64,000 nt of DNA from UBA7446 sp965656545 (GTDB lineage: Bacteria; Bacteroidota; Bacteroidia; Flavobacteriales; Flavobacteriaceae), in NCBI GenBank assembly GCA_965656545.1, contig CBFHKZ010000002.1:62001-126000 (forward strand). The letters are read 5' to 3'. The first letter of the stretch is position 1, and each line of letters starts with the position of its first letter. Position numbers and translations under genes: made by a program. Of the stretch, positions 35,920-44,250 are shown one piece after another. The notes beneath the pieces were generated by a model. The model did not search any database. It had not been told where the DNA came from and worked only from the letters and a program-made list of their open reading frames with translations.

Positions 35920-37975
35920 CCCTATATTTTTTAATCCAATCTAGCACATGAGCAGCTTCGGCATAGTATTTCTTTGCAAAGTCTTCGCTAGACGAGGTGG
36001 TATTAAGCAAGCGTGTTACCTCGCCAAAAGGCTCAGCATTTAGGCTTTGATAGGTCGGAAAGTGGGTTTCAAATGCATCTATGATGGAATGATGTGAATT
36101 TATTTTAGCAGCCCGTGTAGTAAGCAGTGCTTTGGCTGCACGAATTCTGCCCGCATAGCTAAAGTAAATGCTGTTTGCCCATGCACTAATTGCTAAGGCA
36201 TCCTTTCCTTTTTCGAGTTGTTCTTCTGCATCATAAAGTAAAGTCTGCACCAAATCAATGGTTACCCCTGCACATTCACCTACGCCAATGGCTTTTTCAT
36301 ATACTTTAGTATTGCCCCAATCCACAAAATCCTCATCGGTGAGGTTTGTGATGTCCGCATAGCCTTTCAGATTTTGGTAAAAATAGTCTGCTTCTTTTCT
36401 GAGGTAATACGCCAAAAAGGGTTCAGCTTTTTCTGCATTTGCTTCGAAGTCTTCTAATAACCAGCGCAACACTGCTGTAGTACGTTTGGCAGGAACTTTT
36501 AAAACTTTATCTGCATAGCGCCCAGCGCCATTGCCCAATACCCCACCACCAAGCAATACTTGTGTAGCAGGCGCAATATTTCCGTTTGACTTTACGGTCA
36601 TCCCTTGAAAACCAATATCTGCAATGGCGTGTTGCCCACAGGCATTCATACAACCACTGATTTTGATGTTGAGGTTATGCTTTTCAATGACTTCGGGATA
36701 TTCATCTTCGATAACACGCTGTAGTGCTGCTGCCAAGCCCATGCTGCTTGCAATACCCAGATTACAAGTATCTGTTCCCGGACAGGCGACAATGTCATTA
36801 ATTTTATGATATCCAGCTTTTGCCAAGTCTAGTTGCTGTAAGGCTTGATATAATGCCGGCAGGTTTTCTTCCTTAATGCCTCGCAACAAAATGCTTTGTC
36901 CTATCGTAAAACGAAAATCTTCACCACAAAATGCGTCAATCACTTCGGCCAATGCACGTGCTTTATCCGAAGAAATATCGCCTCGGTCAATAGCAATACC
37001 AACAGCGACCAAGCCATCTTGCTTTTGCGCAGTCACATTGCTCGATTTCCATTTGCTGTAGCCTTCGTCTAAGGAGTTGTTTGTCTTGAAGAGACTGGTT
37101 TCTTTGACAATAACCTGTTTGTCTTCAATTGCTATTTCCTTGGGCTTAATTGACTTATAAACGTCCAGTACACGCTGCTCAAAAGTTTCAAACCCCTGTT
37201 CTTTAATCAAGAACTTCATGCGCGCCTTGTTTCTGCGATTGCGTTCCCCATACTGGTCAAACACGCGCACCACGGCTTCGGTAAACGGGATAAAACGTTC
37301 AACTGAAATAAATTCTTTTAGTACATCGGCTACTCTTGGCTGTGCGCCAATACCGCCTCCCACCAGCATTTTAAATCCACGCTTGCCGTCTTTTACAACA
37401 GGGATAAAACCAATATCGTGGGTAAAGGTGATGGCATCATCCTTCGCTGAACTAGAAAACGCAATTTTGATTTTCCGACCCATGTCTTGGCAAATGGGGT
37501 TTCGCAAGAAGTATTCAAAAAAGGCGTGTGCGTATGGCGTCACGTCAAACGGTTCGTTCGGGTCTGCGCCCGCCATGGCAGATGCTGTTACGTTCCTGAT
37601 GGTGTTCCCGCAGGCTTCACGCATGGTTATATCGTCTTGTTCTAGTTCTGCCCAAAGTTCTGGGGTTCTGTCCAGCGATACATAGTGGATTTGAATGTCC
37701 TGACGGGTTGTGATGTGTAGATTGCCGTTAGAATATTCATCTGAGACTTCCGCAATTCTACGCAATTGTTTGGCGCTACATTTTCCATAAGGAATTTTGA
37801 TGCGTACCATTTGTACGCCTTGTTGCCGTTGTCCATATACGCCTCTTGCAAGACGCAGGCTTCGAAATTTTTCTTCGTCGAGTTTCCCCGCTTTGAATTC
37901 AAATATTTTACGTTCTAGCTCCAGTATGTCGTATTCAACTACTGGATTTTCAACTTCGGTTCTAAAGCTTTTCAT
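35903..37975 (-). CDS. Ferredoxin-type sulfite reductase with C-terminal HEPN-like extension
   Basis: 690 residues. The first about 545 form a NirA/Sir-type sulfite (or nitrite) reductase: two ferredoxin-like half domains, the IHYVSLDRTPELW segment, and siroheme-[4Fe-4S] ligands Cys398 and Cys404 (ACPGTDTCNLG) and Cys442 and Cys446 (SGCMNACGQ). Siroheme-producing and sulfate-activating genes on both sides favour sulfite over nitrite. The last about 140 residues (from VDWGNTKVYEKA) are an all-helical extension with a HEPN-like core (ISAWANSIYFSYAGRIRAAK, then RAAKINSHHS with an R-x6-H pattern). Its role is unknown; some flavobacterial homologues carry the same tail. Starts at ATGA overlap with cysN. 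Confidence 0.88.
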   Translation of the reverse strand: MKSFRTEVENPVVEYDILELERKIFEFKAGKLDEEKFRSLRLARGVYGQRQQGVQMVRIKIPYGKCSAKQLRRIAEVSDEYSNGNLHITTRQDIQIHYVSLDRTPELWAELEQDDITMREACGNTIRNVTASAMAGADPNEPFDVTPYAHAFFEYFLRNPICQDMGRKIKIAFSSSAKDDAITFTHDIGFIPVVKDGKRGFKMLVGGGIGAQPRVADVLKEFISVERFIPFTEAVVRVFDQYGERNRRNKARMKFLIKEQGFETFEQRVLDVYKSIKPKEIAIEDKQVIVKETSLFKTNNSLDEGYSKWKSSNVTAQKQDGLVAVGIAIDRGDISSDKARALAEVIDAFCGEDFRFTIGQSILLRGIKEENLPALYQALQQLDLAKAGYHKINDIVACPGTDTCNLGIASSMGLAAALQRVIEDEYPEVIEKHNLNIKISGCMNACGQHAIADIGFQGMTVKSNGNIAPATQVLLGGGVLGNGAGRYADKVLKVPAKRTTAVLRWLLEDFEANAEKAEPFLAYYLRKEADYFYQNLKGYADITNLTDEDFVDWGNTKVYEKAIGVGECAGVTIDLVQTLLYDAEEQLEKGKDALAISAWANSIYFSYAGRIRAAKALLTTRAAKINSHHSIIDAFETHFPTYQSLNAEPFGEVTRLLNTTSSSEDFAKKYYAEAAHVLDWIKKYRDAQKN

Positions 37976-39219
37976 GCGGTTTCTATAAATCCAACACCAG
38001 CGGTGTTAAAGGTTTGTGGGTCAATGAGTATAAATGCGCCTAAGGCGGGATTTTCTTTATACGGTTTTGTAGAAAGCGGTTGTGCCAATGCCAAAGCGCC
38101 TTTTCCAATATCGTTAAGTCCCAATTGGTTGGTTTGACTTTGCTCTAAAGCTTCCAAGTCAATTTTGGAACGAACGCTTTGCACTTTCACCAAACTGCGT
38201 TGCACGCCTTGTTGAAGCCAATATTTATTCCCGGGCGATAAGGGCGTGTCTTGCATCCAGCAAAAAGTTGCGCTAATACTTTTCCCACGGTTTATGTTGG
38301 CTTGCTCGTTTAGGATGCTATCGCCTCTTGAGGCGTCAATTTCATCAACCAATAGCAACGTGGCATTTTCGCCAGCCGATACACGGTCAACAGCTGTTCC
38401 GTATTTCTCAATTTTTTTGATGATGCTTTTTCTTCCTGATGGATGGATGCTAATAGCATCTCCAACGCTAAACACACCGGATCGGACATTTCCTGCAAAA
38501 CCACGATAGTCGTGAAAGGCTTCCCGTTTTGGACGAATAACATATTGAATTTGGAATACGCCATCGTTAGCTTTGTTGCTTTCCACCGGAATTGCTTCCA
38601 TCAAATCGAGTAAGGCTTCTCCGTTGTGCCAATCTAGTTTTTCTGAACGGCTCACAACATTTTCATTGTACAGTGCCGAAAGAGGGATGTAGTGGTAATG
38701 GAAATCTTTATTTCCGTGTTTGTCAACAAGGTTGGCAAGCGTTGCTTTAATCTCCTCAAACACTTCTTGCTTATAGTCGACCAAATCCATCTTGTTTATG
38801 GCAAAAATGATATGCTTAATCCCGAGCAATTGGGTAATAAAAAAGTGCCTTTTGGTTTGTTCAATCACACCTTTGCGCGCATCAAGTAAAATGATACTGG
38901 CTTGTGCTGTTGAGGTTCCCGTAACCATGTTTCGGGTATATTCTACATGCCCAGGCGAATCAGCGATGATAAATCGTCTTTTAGGTGTAGAGAAAAATAT
39001 GTGCGATACATCAATCGTGATGCCTTGTTCACGCTCTGTAAGCAGTCCATCTGTGGCTAGGGATAGGTCTAAATATCCAAATCCACGGGCTGCACTCTTT
39101 TCTTCAATATGTTGGATTTGATCTGACTTCAATGCGCCAGTCTCGTACAACAATCTACCAATCAAGGTGCTTTTGCCGTCGTCAACACTTCCTGCGGTTG
39201 CTATTTTGATTAATTCCAT
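37972..39219 (-). CDS. cysN: Sulfate adenylyltransferase subunit 1 (GTPase)
   Basis: The GTP-driven subunit of ATP sulfurylase. 415 residues. G1 AGSVDDGKSTLIGRLLYETG at the start, G2 EREQGITIDVSH, G3 DSPGHVEYTRNM, G4 NKMDLVDYK, then two beta-barrel domains. No APS kinase domain is fused. One base separates its start from the cysD stop, and its stop overlaps the reductase ATG. Confidence 0.95.
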   Translation of the reverse strand: MELIKIATAGSVDDGKSTLIGRLLYETGALKSDQIQHIEEKSAARGFGYLDLSLATDGLLTEREQGITIDVSHIFFSTPKRRFIIADSPGHVEYTRNMVTGTSTAQASIILLDARKGVIEQTKRHFFITQLLGIKHIIFAINKMDLVDYKQEVFEEIKATLANLVDKHGNKDFHYHYIPLSALYNENVVSRSEKLDWHNGEALLDLMEAIPVESNKANDGVFQIQYVIRPKREAFHDYRGFAGNVRSGVFSVGDAISIHPSGRKSIIKKIEKYGTAVDRVSAGENATLLLVDEIDASRGDSILNEQANINRGKSISATFCWMQDTPLSPGNKYWLQQGVQRSLVKVQSVRSKIDLEALEQSQTNQLGLNDIGKGALALAQPLSTKPYKENPALGAFILIDPQTFNTAGVGFIETA

Positions 39220-39220
39220 C

Positions 39221-40111
39221 TTAAAAATATCCTACTTTTTTTCGTTCTTCCATGGCAGCTTCTGAACGCTTATCGTCCATGCGTGCGCCTCGTTCTGAAA
39301 AATTGGAACCTCCAATTTCAGCTATAATATTATCTAATTCAGTTGCTTCTGATAAAACAGCTGCCGTACAACTCATGTCGCCAACTGTTCGGAAACGCAC
39401 CGAGGTGTGCTTGCGTTCATCCTTGTCGGCTACCTGTACATAGTCTGATACAGGCATCCATTGATTATCTCGTTTAAATACTTCACGTTCGTGCGCATAA
39501 TAAATTGAAGGAATCTCTAATTTTTCTTGACGTATGTAATGCCAGACGTCTAATTCTGTCCAGTTGCTGATGGGAAAAACCCTTACGTTTTCTCCGTTGT
39601 GGATCATGCCGTTAAGCATGTCAAATAGTTCTGGACGTTGTAGTTTTTCATTCCATTGACCAAAGTCATCTCGAACAGAAAAAACACGTTCCTTGGCACG
39701 TGCCTTTTCTTCGTCACGGCGTGCACCACCCATACAGGCATCAAATTTATACTGCTCAATGGTGTTGAGTAGGGTAGTGGTTTGCAGACTGTTTCTGCTT
39801 GCGTGTCTGCCTTTTTCTTCCACTACATTTCCTGCATCAATATCGTTTTGAACGCTCCCAACGATTAGGCGTAGCCCATGTTCTGCCACGAGTTTGTCAC
39901 GGAGTTCAGTGGTTTCAGGGAAATTGTGCCCTGTGTCTATATGCACCAATGGAAATGGAATGGTAGCAGGAGCAAATGCCTTTTGCGCCAAATGTAATAA
40001 GGTGATGGAGTCTTTTCCGCCAGAGAACAGTAGGCAGGGGTTGTTGAATTGCCCGGCTACTTCTCTGATAATATAAATGGATTCCTCCTCTAATTGTTTT
40101 AGTATACTCAT
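39221..40111 (-). CDS. cysD: Sulfate adenylyltransferase subunit 2
   Basis: The catalytic subunit that makes APS from ATP and sulfate. 296 residues. PP-loop LLFSGGKDSITLLHLAQ near residue 27; PLVHIDTGHNFPETTELRD near residue 55; ACMGGARRDEEKARAKER near 130; the C-terminal RFRTVGDMSCTAA. The ATG overlaps the cysH stop (ATGA). Confidence 0.95.
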   Translation of the reverse strand: MSILKQLEEESIYIIREVAGQFNNPCLLFSGGKDSITLLHLAQKAFAPATIPFPLVHIDTGHNFPETTELRDKLVAEHGLRLIVGSVQNDIDAGNVVEEKGRHASRNSLQTTTLLNTIEQYKFDACMGGARRDEEKARAKERVFSVRDDFGQWNEKLQRPELFDMLNGMIHNGENVRVFPISNWTELDVWHYIRQEKLEIPSIYYAHEREVFKRDNQWMPVSDYVQVADKDERKHTSVRFRTVGDMSCTAAVLSEATELDNIIAEIGGSNFSERGARMDDKRSEAAMEERKKVGYF

Positions 40112-40818
40112 GATTTAGTTATATGCAGTCCACATTCTTTTTTACTGGTTTCCCACCACCATCTTCCTGCGCGTATGTCTTCACCAGGAGTTATGGCCCT
40201 AGTGCAAGGCGCACATCCAATGCTGACAAAGCCTTTTTTGTGAAGGCTGTTTTGTGGAACCTTGTATTGGTTTAAATAAGTTGTTACGTCGTCTAAGGAC
40301 CAGTGCAGCAATGGGTTAAATTTGATGATGTCAAAAGCTTCATCGTACTCAAAAAATGCCAAGTCAGCTCTGTTTTGAGATTGTCCTTGTCTTAGCCCTG
40401 TTACCCAGACATCTTTGCCTTTTAAAGCGCGTTTGAGCGGTTCAATTTTACGAACAGCACAGCATTCTTTTCGGTTTTCAACCGATTCGTAAAAACTGTT
40501 AGGTCCTTTTGTGGTCACCAAATCGGCAACGGCTTGATGATTTGGTGTATAAACCTCTATGGGAAGCTTAAATTTTTGTTGGGTTGATGCGAGTACATCG
40601 TAGGTTTCTTGAAACAGACGTCCCGTATCGAGGGTAAAAACAGAAATGGGAAGCGAATGGGTTCCAATGTGATGTGTCAATACCTGATCCTCTTGACCCA
40701 ATGAAGTAGAAAACGCAATTTGTCCCAATTGTTGTTCAATTAGGAATGCAAATAACTCCTCTAGATTTGTTGTCGCTTTAAGATGCTCGTTAAGGGCTTT
40801 TACTTTTTCTAGACTCAC
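40108..40818 (-). CDS. cysH: Adenylyl-sulfate (APS) reductase
   Basis: 236 residues. The fold is that of CysH; the sequence carries Cys119-Cys120 (RKECCAVRKI) and Cys202/Cys205 (GCAPCTRAI), the four ligands of the [4Fe-4S] cluster that mark APS reductases, and the catalytic Cys229 in KECGLH. So it should reduce APS directly to sulfite without APS kinase; indeed no cysC gene is in the operon. The GTG start at 40818 overlaps the DUF2061 stop as GTGA; a TTG nine codons upstream would overlap it by 31 bp and is less likely. Confidence 0.9.
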   Translation of the reverse strand: MSLEKVKALNEHLKATTNLEELFAFLIEQQLGQIAFSTSLGQEDQVLTHHIGTHSLPISVFTLDTGRLFQETYDVLASTQQKFKLPIEVYTPNHQAVADLVTTKGPNSFYESVENRKECCAVRKIEPLKRALKGKDVWVTGLRQGQSQNRADLAFFEYDEAFDIIKFNPLLHWSLDDVTTYLNQYKVPQNSLHKKGFVSIGCAPCTRAITPGEDIRAGRWWWETSKKECGLHITKS

Positions 40819-41069
40819 TTTTTCCCCCAGTTTACTTTGTTCCAAAGTCGTTCGTGAACAACGTATAGAATCATTTTGGTTACCAATTCAATCCCTCCAA
40901 TAGATAGTGCAAATGCTATTTTTCCTGTAATCACATAACTTATAAGAATGGTGTCTAGCGTGCCAATAATGCGCCAGCTAACTGATTTTAAGAACGATCG
41001 AGACCAACGTTCTTTTTCAGTTGTACGCTTCTCTTTTTTGGATGAAATGATAAACTGATCTACTAACAT
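40815..41069 (-). CDS. DUF2061 membrane protein leading the sulfate operon
   Basis: 84 residues. A charged start, then the DUF2061 core SFLKSVSWRIIGTLDTILIS, VITGKIAFALSIGGIELVTK and the end LYVVHERLWNKVNWG. Two hydrophobic helices predict an inner-membrane protein. DUF2061 genes often accompany cysteine and sulfate genes. A task in sulfate uptake is a possible inference, since no sulfate permease gene is present in the operon. ATG 41069 is chosen because it lies 17 bp after a minus-strand -7 box; an upstream start would overlap that box. Confidence 0.85.
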   Translation of the reverse strand: MLVDQFIISSKKEKRTTEKERWSRSFLKSVSWRIIGTLDTILISYVITGKIAFALSIGGIELVTKMILYVVHERLWNKVNWGKK

Positions 41070-41086
41070 AAATTTTAAATTATGCG

Positions 41087-41094
41087 CAAATATA
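41087..41094 (-). promoter_or_regulatory. Probable -7 box of the sulfate-assimilation operon
   Basis: On the minus strand TATATTTG, which fits TAnnTTTG, ends 17 bp before the ATG of the DUF2061 gene. It sits eight bases from the inverted repeat at 41102-41116, so a protein bound there would block it. Confidence 0.6.
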
Positions 41095-41101
41095 ATAAAT
41101 A

Positions 41102-41116
41102 CTATCAAATAGATAG
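41102..41116. promoter_or_regulatory. Inverted repeat between the divergent sulfate-operon and Rrf2 promoters (candidate operator)
   Basis: CTATC-AAATA-GATAG, a perfect five-base inverted repeat with a five-base centre. It lies between the minus-strand -7 box (41087-41094) and the plus-strand -7 box (41139-41146), in the -33 region of both. That is where an Rrf2 dimer would block both the operon and its own gene. It is an inference from position and symmetry only. Confidence 0.45.
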
Positions 41117-41138
41117 GATTAATAGATTATATTTTTTT

Positions 41139-41146
41139 TACATTTG
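41139..41146 (+). promoter_or_regulatory. Probable -7 box of the Rrf2 regulator gene
   Basis: TACATTTG fits TAnnTTTG and lies four bases before ATG 41151, so the mRNA would be nearly leaderless. Confidence 0.55.
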
Positions 41147-41150
41147 TTTT

Positions 41151-41564
41151 ATGATATCAAATAAGTGCAAATACGCCATTAAGGCTTTAACGTATATCGC
41201 TCGACATGATGACGGAAATAAGACAGTAATGACTTCTGAAATTGCACTTGAGCAAGCTATTCCACGAAAGTTTTTAGAAATTATTTTACGAGATTTAAGA
41301 AATAGTCGCATACTAGAAAGCCGACGTGGAAAGGATGGAGGGTTTCGATTATTACGCCCTGCGGAGGAGATAAGCCTCACGGAAGTTATGCGCATCATTG
41401 ATGGTCCCATTGCTATGTTGCCATGCGTTTCTTTAAATTATTATCGTTCATGTGATGACTGTAATGAAGATCAATGTGAGGTTAAGGGTGTTTTTGAGCA
41501 AGTCCGTGACAGAACGCTTGACATACTTAACAGCCAAACGATTAAATCCTTAACTTTGTCATGA
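41151..41564 (+). CDS. Rrf2-family regulator with IscR-like cysteines
   Basis: 137 residues. N-terminal winged helix: CKYAIKALTYIAR, then the recognition region IPRKFLEIILRDLRNSRIL and the wing ESRRGKDGGFRLLRP. Cys92, Cys101, Cys104 and Cys109 (LPCVSL and SCDDCNEDQC) sit where IscR has its [2Fe-2S] ligands (92, 98, 104), so it may sense Fe-S status or cysteine supply. CymR, another Rrf2 protein, represses sulfur genes in Bacillus. Divergent position suggests it controls the sulfate operon. ATG 41151 is preferred; the longer frame adds 23 residues of no family sequence and would start before the promoter. Confidence 0.85.
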   Translation: MISNKCKYAIKALTYIARHDDGNKTVMTSEIALEQAIPRKFLEIILRDLRNSRILESRRGKDGGFRLLRPAEEISLTEVMRIIDGPIAMLPCVSLNYYRSCDDCNEDQCEVKGVFEQVRDRTLDILNSQTIKSLTLS

Positions 41565-41577
41565 TTATCAACAACTT

Positions 41578-41964
41578 ATGAAAGGTCGCATTGCCCTTTT
41601 ACTGGCTTTTTTCACCCTGTTTCTTTCGACAGAAAGTAGCTTTATGCTGCATTTTTGCCACAATCAATTTGTGGCTGCTGCCGTAAACAAGGAAATTTCC
41701 ACTTGCTGTAAGAAAAAAGACCACCCCGGACCCGTTGTTACTGGCATTTGTTGTGAACTGTCTTCATTTGATACTCAATTAAATGACACGGTTTTAAACG
41801 ACAACAGTATTACAATTGTTTTTCCTTCAGATGTTGCTGTTGTTTCTGAAATAGCGGTAGTTGCTGTTGTTGTAAAAGATCGTTTGCAGCAACATATCAC
41901 CAGACCACCACCCAAGCGCTCCAAGCGAGACTTACATATATTTTATGCGCAATATTTGATTTGA
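41578..41964 (+). CDS. HYC_CC_PP-like small exported protein
   Basis: 128 residues with a signal-like hydrophobic start, then the pattern that names this family: a His/Cys pair (LHFCHNQF), CC pairs (STCCKKK and GICCELS) and a Pro-rich end (ITRPPPKR). The family is found upstream of TonB-dependent receptors for heavy metals in Bacteroidota. The Cys and His residues suggest metal binding. It precedes the receptor gene by 48 bp. Confidence 0.75.
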   Translation: MKGRIALLLAFFTLFLSTESSFMLHFCHNQFVAAAVNKEISTCCKKKDHPGPVVTGICCELSSFDTQLNDTVLNDNSITIVFPSDVAVVSEIAVVAVVVKDRLQQHITRPPPKRSKRDLHIFYAQYLI

Positions 41965-42012
41965 TGTCGCAAACAAGGCTTTTGAATTGTTTGTTTCATT
42001 AAATTATTTATC

Positions 42013-44241
42013 ATGTTTAAATCTTATTCAGTACCCATTTTTTTATGTTTTTTAGGTGCAGCCCATGCGCAGCATCAGGTTTCAGGATATGTTTATAGCC
42101 AAGAAAACAATATTCAATCCCCATTAGTTGGCGCTAGTGTGTATTGGGAGAATTCAACTTCTGGTACCGTTAGTAACGACGATGGCTACTTTACTTTAGT
42201 TCACAACCCTGAAAACACGGTTTTAGTGGTTTCCTACTTGGGCTTCAAGACCATTAAAATAACTTCCGGTTTTGACAATCCCCTAGAAGTAATTTTAATT
42301 CCAGACGATGCCGCTGCGTTAAATGAGGTAACGGTTTCACAACGCAGAAAAGCATTGCAACGTGCTGTTTTCACTCCACGAAATGTTAGCACCATTGGAA
42401 GTGCCGAATTGCTCAAAGCGGCCTGTTGCAATCTTTCAGAGAGTTTTGAGACCAACCCCTCCATTGATGTCAATTATGCCGACGCCTTAACGGGAACCAA
42501 GCAAATTCAAATGTTGGGTCTTACAAGTCCATACATTTTATTTACCCAAGAGAACATTCCAAATTTGAGGGGTAGCAATCAAACTTTTGGACTAAGCTTT
42601 ACGCCCGGTACTTGGGTAGAGAGCATTCAAATTACAAAAGGAGCGGGTGCGGTAAGTAGTGGCTATGAAAGCATATCAGGTCAGATTAACGCAGAACTTA
42701 TTAAGCCTTTAACGACTCCACCTTTATTTGTTAATGGCTTTCGTTCTGCAAATGGTAGAACAGAACTAAACCTACAAGGCAAATACGATTTGTCTTCTAA
42801 ATGGGCTACATCCCTTTTTGTACATGCCAATAAACGCGCGCAGCTTACGGATAATAACAACGATGGTTTTCTGGATGCACCACTTTCAGAGCAACTCAAT
42901 GTGCTGAGTCGTTTGCAATACATAGATGCTGAAAAGGGTTGGGTTGGTTTTGCCAGCTTTAAGGCACTAACAGACACAAAGCAAATAGGTCAACTGTCTT
43001 ATGTGCCAGCCTTACATAAATTTAAAAGTCAGTATTGGGGTGGTGAGCTGGATACCGATAAATGGGAGTTTAACCTTAAAACAGGCTATGTAGACCCTGA
43101 AATCCCGTACAGGAGTATTGGTTTTCAATCGGCTATTAGCCGCCACAAGCAATCGGCTTATTTTGGCAATAAAAACTATAACGTTAGCTATACCAGTTAT
43201 TTTCATCATTTGGTTTATCAATCTATTTTGGGTAACACGCTTCATAAATTTAAGGCAGGTTTGCAACATATGGTAGATGTTTATGACGAAACCATTTTAA
43301 CCACACATATCAAAAGAAACGAAACCAATTTGGGTGCTTTCTTTGAATACAATTACGATGGCATAGAAGGGTTCAATGCGATTATTGGAGCAAGAGTTGA
43401 CCATCACAATCTAATGGGCACTTTTGTTACGCCTCGTGTTCACTTGCGCCATGCTTTCTTTGACAACAAATCTATTTTACGTCTTTCGGCAGGTGAGGGA
43501 AGGCGTGTGGCTAGCATATTTGCTGAAAATCAAAAGTTTTTGGGCAGTCAACGGAAGTTATTCTTAGCACAGCCAACCGAACCCATGTACGGCTTGCTGC
43601 CGGAGCGTGCTTGGAATTACGGACTGAGTTGGATTCAGAAAGCCACGCTTATGAATAGGCCTTTTGATTTTATTTTGGATGTTTATCGAACACAGTTCAC
43701 CAATAGGGTAGTGGTGGATTGGGAAACGCCGGGGGCGATTTCTTTTTATAATCTTGATGGCAAAAGCCACGCTCAAAGCATGCAACTCACAATAAACACC
43801 TCATTAAACGACCGCATAGACCTTCGTTTTGCCTACAAAACGTTTGACATCAAAACGGATTATAGATCTGGGCTTAAACGGGTTCCGTTGCAAGCTGAGA
43901 ATCGTTGGTTTGCTTTTGTGGGATATGGATCTGTTTTAGAGAATGGTAAGCAATGGCGCGCTGATGCAACACTTCACCGTGTTGGCAAGCAACGACGAGT
44001 AGCATCTTTTACTACTTCCTCAGGTTTTGCAGCAGGATTTTCTCTGCTAAGCATGCAATTAACACGTCAATTCTCAAATCAGCTCTCTGTATATGCGGGT
44101 GCTGAAAACTTACTTGATGTCAAACAGACAGATGCTGTTTTGTCTTCTGACGATCCATTTGGCGCAGCTTTTGATAGCAGTCAGCTATATGCCCCTGTCT
44201 TTGGCAGGATGCTTTACGCTGGATTTCGTTTTAATCTTTAA
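42013..44241 (+). CDS. TonB-dependent outer-membrane receptor of the metal-uptake locus
   Basis: 742 residues: signal peptide ending AAHAQ (near residue 20), CarboxypepD_reg-like domain (about residues 24-100, GASVYWENSTSGTVSNDDG), a plug domain (about 120-230, TKQIQMLGLTSPYILFTQEN), and a 22-strand type barrel ending with an aromatic Phe-Arg-Phe-Asn-Leu terminus. It should import a ligand using TonB energy. Neighbours (HYC_CC_PP protein, HMA protein) suggest copper or a related metal, which the sequence alone does not prove. Confidence 0.88.
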   Translation: MFKSYSVPIFLCFLGAAHAQHQVSGYVYSQENNIQSPLVGASVYWENSTSGTVSNDDGYFTLVHNPENTVLVVSYLGFKTIKITSGFDNPLEVILIPDDAAALNEVTVSQRRKALQRAVFTPRNVSTIGSAELLKAACCNLSESFETNPSIDVNYADALTGTKQIQMLGLTSPYILFTQENIPNLRGSNQTFGLSFTPGTWVESIQITKGAGAVSSGYESISGQINAELIKPLTTPPLFVNGFRSANGRTELNLQGKYDLSSKWATSLFVHANKRAQLTDNNNDGFLDAPLSEQLNVLSRLQYIDAEKGWVGFASFKALTDTKQIGQLSYVPALHKFKSQYWGGELDTDKWEFNLKTGYVDPEIPYRSIGFQSAISRHKQSAYFGNKNYNVSYTSYFHHLVYQSILGNTLHKFKAGLQHMVDVYDETILTTHIKRNETNLGAFFEYNYDGIEGFNAIIGARVDHHNLMGTFVTPRVHLRHAFFDNKSILRLSAGEGRRVASIFAENQKFLGSQRKLFLAQPTEPMYGLLPERAWNYGLSWIQKATLMNRPFDFILDVYRTQFTNRVVVDWETPGAISFYNLDGKSHAQSMQLTINTSLNDRIDLRFAYKTFDIKTDYRSGLKRVPLQAENRWFAFVGYGSVLENGKQWRADATLHRVGKQRRVASFTTSSGFAAGFSLLSMQLTRQFSNQLSVYAGAENLLDVKQTDAVLSSDDPFGAAFDSSQLYAPVFGRMLYAGFRFNL

Positions 44242-44250
44242 ATTAGTGGT

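Noticed and set aside
35903..37975. Nitrite reductase
   Set aside because: The domain family allows both, but surrounding sulfate activation, APS reductase and siroheme genes argue for sulfite.
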